64,000 nt of DNA from Larkinella knui (GTDB taxonomy: Bacteria > Bacteroidota > Bacteroidia > Cytophagales > Spirosomataceae), in assembly GCF_003858645.1 (NCBI RefSeq), contig NZ_RQJP01000005.1, positions 620,001 to 684,000 on the forward strand. The letters run 5' to 3'. Position 1 is the stretch's first letter, and each line of letters starts with the position of its first letter. Below the pieces are notes generated by a model. It was given only the letters and a program-made list of their open reading frames with translations, was not told where the DNA came from and searched no databases. Made by a program: the position numbers and the translations under genes. Of the stretch, positions 59,662 to 64,000 are shown one piece after another.

Positions 59662-60816
59662 ATGAAAGCATATCCCCTTGCAATCTCTCTGCTGGTCAGC
59701 GTTTTAGTAGCTGGTTGCGGCAGCCCGACCGAAGAAAAAACCGCGGTTGAAAAACCCGCTTTACCTATATATGAAATCTCCCGCCAATCCACCACGTTGC
59801 AGCGTGAATACGCCGGGAATGTTGAAGCCGTCCGGAACGTGGAAATCCGGGCCCGCGTTGGCGGCTTTTTGGATAAAATACTGGTCGATGAAGGTCGGCA
59901 GGTGAAGAAAGGACAATTGTTGTTTCAGATCAATCAGGCCGAATACCAGTCTGAACTGGCCAAAGCCAGAGCCAATCTGAAAAGCGCCATGGCCGAAGCC
60001 AAAACCGCCGAAGTAGAGCTCGGCCGGGTGCGCTTGCTGGTCGATAAGAAAGTGATCTCGGCCTCCGAACTGGAGTTGTCAAAATCGAAGCTGGATGCGG
60101 CCAAAGCCGCCATCGAGGAAGCCCAGTCGGCTCAGGAAAAAGCTTCGCTGCGGCTGGCACACGCCAGCATCAGAGCACCGTTTGACGGTGTGATCAACCG
60201 GATTCCGTCCAAAATGGGCAGCCTGATCGAAGAAGGCGCATTGCTGACAACCGTTTCGGACATCCACGATGTCTACGCTTATTTCCATGTTTCGGAAAAA
60301 GAATACCTCGAGTACATCAAAAAAGGGAAACACAGCAGCAGCGGTCAGGAAGTAACCTTGTTGCTGGCCGATGATTCGCCGTATAAACAACCGGGAAAAA
60401 TCGAAACCATGGAAAGTGTCTTCGACGATGGCTCCGGTACAATTGCCTTCCGGGCGCGGTTTCCCAATCCCGACCGTGTGCTCAAACACGGTGCCACGGG
60501 AAAAATTCGCCTGAGAAACGAGGTCGATAATGCCATTCTGGTGCCGCAGAAGGCGGTTTTTGAGATTCAGGATAAGAACTACGTTTACGTGGTCGATGCG
60601 ACCAACAAGGTGAAAATGCGCAGTTTTGTGCCCCAGAGCCGTCTCGCCCAGTTTTACCTGGTAAAATCCGGACTGCAACCCGGGGATAAGGTGGTTTATG
60701 AGGGAATTCAGAACCTCCGCGATGGGATGCAAATCGTTCCGCAAGCCCTGTCGGCGGAAAGTTTGCTGACGCTAAATCCCGCTAAATCCGGCGAAAGCCA
60801 GGTCGTCACCAACTGA
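59662..60816 (+). CDS. RND efflux periplasmic adaptor (membrane-fusion) lipoprotein
   Basis: 384 residues. Lipobox LVAGC near residue 19. Biotinyl-lipoyl-like halves (IRARVGGFLDKILVDEGRQVKKGQLLF in parts and ASIRAPFDGVINRIPSKMGSLI in parts) flank a helical hairpin (about 95-150), followed by a beta-barrel and membrane-proximal domain (VPQKAVFEIQDKNYVYVVD). Bridges the inner-membrane pump and an outer-membrane channel. The pump gene follows after 112 bases; a TolC-like gene would be expected beyond the window. Confidence 0.93.
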   Translation: MKAYPLAISLLVSVLVAGCGSPTEEKTAVEKPALPIYEISRQSTTLQREYAGNVEAVRNVEIRARVGGFLDKILVDEGRQVKKGQLLFQINQAEYQSELAKARANLKSAMAEAKTAEVELGRVRLLVDKKVISASELELSKSKLDAAKAAIEEAQSAQEKASLRLAHASIRAPFDGVINRIPSKMGSLIEEGALLTTVSDIHDVYAYFHVSEKEYLEYIKKGKHSSSGQEVTLLLADDSPYKQPGKIETMESVFDDGSGTIAFRARFPNPDRVLKHGATGKIRLRNEVDNAILVPQKAVFEIQDKNYVYVVDATNKVKMRSFVPQSRLAQFYLVKSGLQPGDKVVYEGIQNLRDGMQIVPQALSAESLLTLNPAKSGESQVVTN

Positions 60817-60928
60817 CCGACCGATATTCCCGGCAATTCCATCCACTCTAAATGGGCGAAGCCCGCTTTAGTCGCACCAGCGATGAGCGGCACGGTCGTA
60901 CTGTTTAGGCTTAATTTATCGCGAAATC

Positions 60929-63900
60929 ATGTTTGATCTATTCATAAAACGGCCTTTACTCTCCGCCGTAATCTCGGTTTTGATTACGCTGCTGGGCGTT
61001 CTGTCGCTGATGAATTTACCCGTTACGCAGTTCCCCGACATTGTTCCGCCGTCGGTGGTCGTAACGGCCAGTTATACCGGCGCAAATGCCGAAGTGAGCA
61101 CCAAAGCCGTGGCCATGCCGCTGGAACGGGCGATCAATGGGGTGCCTAACATGACCTACATGACCGCCATTTCGGGGAATGATGGCTCGACGTTGATTCA
61201 GGTATTTTTTAAAGTCGGCACCGATCCGGATCTGGCGGCTGTCAACGTCCAAAACCGGGTGACCACGGTTCTGGACGAGCTTCCGGAAGAAGTGATCAAG
61301 GCCGGGGTGACCACCGAAAAAGAGATCAACAGCATGCTGCTGTACCTGAATCTGATTAGTTCGGATTCGACGGCTGACGAGAAGTTTATTTATAACTTCG
61401 CGGATATCAACATCTTATCGGAACTCAAGCGAATCGACGGTGTGGGCTTTGTCGATATTCTGGGGGCGCGGGAATATTCCATGCGGATCTGGCTCAAACC
61501 CGACCGCATGACGGTCTACAACGTCTCGGCGGATGAAGTCACGGCGGCCATTCGGGAGCAGAACGTGGAAGCCGCCCCCGGAAAAGCCGGGGAAAGTGCC
61601 GACCGGGATGCGCAGGTGTTGCAGTACGTGTTGCGGTATACGGGGAAGTTTATCGAACCGGCGCAATACGAAAACATTGCGATTCGTACGCTGGATGACG
61701 GCTCCATTCTTCGCCTGAAAGATGTGGCGGAGGTGGAATTTGGCTCACTCGATTACGGTATTTTATCCAAAAACGACGGACGTCCCTCGGCGGCCATCAT
61801 GCTCAAGCAGCGGCCGGGTTCCAACGCGCAGGAAGTCATCGCGAATGTTAAAAAACGCATGGCCGAGTTGAAGGAAACGACTTTTCCGCCGGGCATGACC
61901 TACAACTTTGCCTACGATGTGTCCCGGTTCCTGGATGCCTCGATTCACGAGGTGGTCCGCACGCTGTTCGAAGCGTTCATTCTGGTGTTCATCGTGGTCT
62001 TCCTGTTCCTTCAGGACTGGCGTTCAACGCTGATTTGTGCGCTGGCCGTTCCGGTGGCGCTGGTGGGAACGTTTGCTTTCATGGATGTGATCGGTTTTTC
62101 GGTTAACCTGCTCACACTCTTTGCTTTGGTGCTGGCCATCGGGATTGTGGTCGATAATGCGATTGTGGTCGTGGAAGCCGTTCACGCCAAAATGACCGAC
62201 GAAAAACTGGCCCCCCGCGCGGCCACGTTTGCGGCCATGAAAGAGATTAGCGGGGCTATTGTCGCCATTACGCTGGTGATGTCGGCGGTATTTATTCCGG
62301 TTGCCTTTCTGTCGGGTCCGGTCGGTATTTTTTACCGGCAATTTTCCCTGACGCTGGCCATCTCGATTGTGATTTCGGGCGTCAATGCCGTGACGCTGAC
62401 CCCGGCTTTGTGCGCTTTGTTGCTCCGTCCCGTTCATGGCGAACAGAAAGGAGTGTTGGGGCGGTTTTTTGCCAAATTCAACCGGGGCTACGAAGCGGTT
62501 GCCGGAAAATACCGGCGTGGTTTGCGCCCGTTTGTCACCCGGAGTGTCGTCACCTGGGGCGTATTGCTGCTTTTTGTTGTGGCCACCTGGGGAATCAATA
62601 CCATTCTGCCCGCCGGTTTCATTCCAACGGAAGATCAGGGAATGATTTACGTGAACGTCACCACGCCCGTTGGTGCCACCGTCGAACGGACGGAAGAGGT
62701 CATGGATCTGGTTCAGCAGGCGGCTTCCCAACTCGAATCGGTCGAAAACGTTTCCACTCTGGCGGGGCTGAGTCTGATGACCGACGGTGCCGGGGCATCC
62801 TACGGAATGGGCATGATCAATCTCAAGAACTGGGATGAACGCCAGGAGTCGGTCGATGATGTGATTGCGGTTCTGGCCGAAAAAACCAGAAACATTAACG
62901 ATGCTAAAATCCAGTTTTTCTCTCCACCGACCGTACCCGGTTTTGGGAATTCGAGCGGGTTCGAAATCCGGTTACAGGACCGTACGCGCAGCGACGACCT
63001 GCAAAAGACGAAAAAAGTAACCGATGATTTTATTGCGGAACTGGAAAAGCGGCCGGAAATCAGCCGCGTGTTCACCAGTTTCGACCCCAGTTTTCCGCAG
63101 TACGTGCTTCATGTCGATCAGGATAAAGCCGCTCAGAAAGGCGTTTCTATCGACAATGCCATGGGTACGCTCCAGACCCTGATGGGAAGCTATTATGCGT
63201 CCAATTTCATCCGCTTCAATCAGATGTATAAGGTGATGGTTCAGGCCGCCCCCAAATACCGGGCGAAACCGGAGGACGTGCTGAACATGCGGGTGAAGAA
63301 CAAGCAGGGCGAAATGGTACCGTATTCCAACTTTGTGACCCTTGAACGTGTCTACGGGCCGGAGCAATTGACCCGCTACAACATGTTCACCTCGGCCATG
63401 ATCAATGGCGAGTCGGCACCCGGTTACAGCAGTGGCGACGCCATCAAAGCCATTCAGGAAGTAGCCAAAGAAAAGCTGCCGCGCGGGTTTACGTTCGACT
63501 GGTCGGGCATGACGCGCGAAGAAGTGCTGTCGGGCGATCAGGCGATCTGGATTTTTGTAATCTGTCTGGTCTTCGTGTATCTCCTGCTGGTGGCACAGTA
63601 CGAAAGTCTGTTTTTGCCGCTGGCGGTTTTGCTTTCGCTGCCCGCCGGGATTTTCGGGTCGTTTCTGTGTCTGCAACTGGCCGGTTTGCAAAACAACATT
63701 TACGCCCAGGTTTCGCTGGTGATGCTGATCGGTTTGCTGGGTAAAAACGCCATTCTGATTGTGGAATTTGCCAACCAGAAACAGCAGGAAGGGCTGTCAA
63801 TTCTGAAAGCGGCCATGGAGGGCGCGATGTCGCGTTTACGGCCGATTCTGATGACATCTTTCGCCTTCATTGCCGGACTCATTCCGCTCTGCATTGCGTC

Positions 63901-64000
63901 GGGTGCCGGTGCTTTAGGCAACCGCTCCATCGGTACAGCGGCTGCGGGTGGCATGTTGATCGGCACTCTGTTCGGGCTGTTTCTGATTCCCGGCCTCTAC
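60929..64000 (+). CDS. HAE1-family RND multidrug efflux permease (3' end beyond window)
   Basis: 1024 codons from ATG at 60929, open to the window edge; HAE1 pumps have about 1040-1070 residues, so only the tail is missing. N-terminal FIKRPLLSAVISVLITLLG, porter domains, then the proton-relay helix GIVVDNAIVVVEAVH: D409 matches Asp407 of AcrB but the second position is N410 instead of Asp408. The partner lysine is kept at K939 (LLGKNAILIVEFAN). Exports drugs or bile-salt-like compounds using the proton gradient with the adaptor upstream. The substitution is noted under findings. Confidence 0.93.
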   Translation, partial: MFDLFIKRPLLSAVISVLITLLGVLSLMNLPVTQFPDIVPPSVVVTASYTGANAEVSTKAVAMPLERAINGVPNMTYMTAISGNDGSTLIQVFFKVGTDPDLAAVNVQNRVTTVLDELPEEVIKAGVTTEKEINSMLLYLNLISSDSTADEKFIYNFADINILSELKRIDGVGFVDILGAREYSMRIWLKPDRMTVYNVSADEVTAAIREQNVEAAPGKAGESADRDAQVLQYVLRYTGKFIEPAQYENIAIRTLDDGSILRLKDVAEVEFGSLDYGILSKNDGRPSAAIMLKQRPGSNAQEVIANVKKRMAELKETTFPPGMTYNFAYDVSRFLDASIHEVVRTLFEAFILVFIVVFLFLQDWRSTLICALAVPVALVGTFAFMDVIGFSVNLLTLFALVLAIGIVVDNAIVVVEAVHAKMTDEKLAPRAATFAAMKEISGAIVAITLVMSAVFIPVAFLSGPVGIFYRQFSLTLAISIVISGVNAVTLTPALCALLLRPVHGEQKGVLGRFFAKFNRGYEAVAGKYRRGLRPFVTRSVVTWGVLLLFVVATWGINTILPAGFIPTEDQGMIYVNVTTPVGATVERTEEVMDLVQQAASQLESVENVSTLAGLSLMTDGAGASYGMGMINLKNWDERQESVDDVIAVLAEKTRNINDAKIQFFSPPTVPGFGNSSGFEIRLQDRTRSDDLQKTKKVTDDFIAELEKRPEISRVFTSFDPSFPQYVLHVDQDKAAQKGVSIDNAMGTLQTLMGSYYASNFIRFNQMYKVMVQAAPKYRAKPEDVLNMRVKNKQGEMVPYSNFVTLERVYGPEQLTRYNMFTSAMINGESAPGYSSGDAIKAIQEVAKEKLPRGFTFDWSGMTREEVLSGDQAIWIFVICLVFVYLLLVAQYESLFLPLAVLLSLPAGIFGSFLCLQLAGLQNNIYAQVSLVMLIGLLGKNAILIVEFANQKQQEGLSILKAAMEGAMSRLRPILMTSFAFIAGLIPLCIASGAGALGNRSIGTAAAGGMLIGTLFGLFLIPGLY

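Noticed and set aside
62024-62731. Minus-strand open frame of 235 codons opposite the RND pump
   Set aside because: Antisense to the pump; Arg/Gln/His/Asn-rich shadow.

Overview
The window is chromosomal DNA from a member of the Bacteroidota, most likely order Cytophagales, family Spirosomataceae (Spirosoma/Larkinella/Rudanella-like). The reasons are two type IX secretion system (T9SS) components (a SprE/PorW-type TPR lipoprotein and PorG/DUF6089-type proteins), an ArgF'-type N-acyl-ornithine carbamoyltransferase next to argD and argB, ATP synthase subunit a with an N-terminal signal peptide, promoters of the TTG-N20-TAnnTTTG kind used by the Bacteroidota primary sigma factor, weak or absent Shine-Dalgarno sequences, and lipoproteins and enzymes typical of this family. 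Species cannot be fixed from the sequence alone. No CRISPR array, integrase, transposase, phage gene or rRNA was seen; the region reads as a core chromosome.

Layout. 1-2064 (minus): SprE/PorW-like lipoprotein, cut by the window edge. 2221-5544: atpZ, a small membrane gene, atpB, atpE, atpF, atpH, with strong hairpins inside the operon and no atpA/atpG after it. 5712-6770: a short stand-alone DnaG-type primase. 6774-14863: a sugar/secondary-metabolism stretch with a PhnO-like acetyltransferase, a DUF6786 lipoprotein, a D-apionate-lactonase-like protein paired with a Rossmann oxidoreductase, a large MG2/TonB-plug protein and a gluconolactonase-like protein. 15059-20374: PBP2 (mrdA), rodA and a Kup potassium transporter. 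20375-26003 (minus): SorA-like sulfite dehydrogenase, purA, a Fur-family regulator and a bifunctional RelA/SpoT enzyme. 26271-31259: tRNA-Leu(UAG), trigger factor, an XRE regulator, clpP, a haem-binding protein and clpX, that is, a protein-quality-control block. 31396-32878: two tandem paralogous lipoproteins. 33981-36877: argD-argF'-argB. 36868-40777 (minus): NlpC/P60 hydrolase, phytase-like secreted protein, a gluzincin-like metalloprotease and an FAD oxidoreductase. 40858-46871: pabA/trpG-type amidotransferase, alpha/beta hydrolase, CBS protein, NAD kinase, two PorG-like proteins and an M23 peptidase. 47957-52441: gyrB and ppk1. 54356-57376: nucleoside transporter and an acyl-CoA synthetase. 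59121-64000: small exported protein, RND adaptor and RND pump (cut at the right edge).

How the genes work together. PBP2 and RodA form the lateral peptidoglycan synthase. Trigger factor, ClpP and ClpX handle nascent-chain folding and proteolysis. ArgD, ArgF' and ArgB are consecutive enzymes of the acylated arginine pathway. RelA/SpoT, Ppk1 and PurA share purine/phosphate stress metabolism but are not in one operon. SprE and the PorG-like proteins belong to the same secretion machine although they lie at opposite ends of the window.

The most unusual non-coding signal is a recurring class of intergenic inverted repeats built from short purine-rich words (at about 4923, 5549, 23641, 26361, 43115, 46872 and 57384, with a half copy at 14961). 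Several lie in transcribed gaps just before a start codon. Other points worth a second look are the mini-primase, the tandem lipoproteins with C-terminal membrane hairpins, the barrel-less MG2/TonB-plug protein, alanine at the specificity position of ArgF', and a 44-bp perfect palindrome holding the stop codons of two converging genes.
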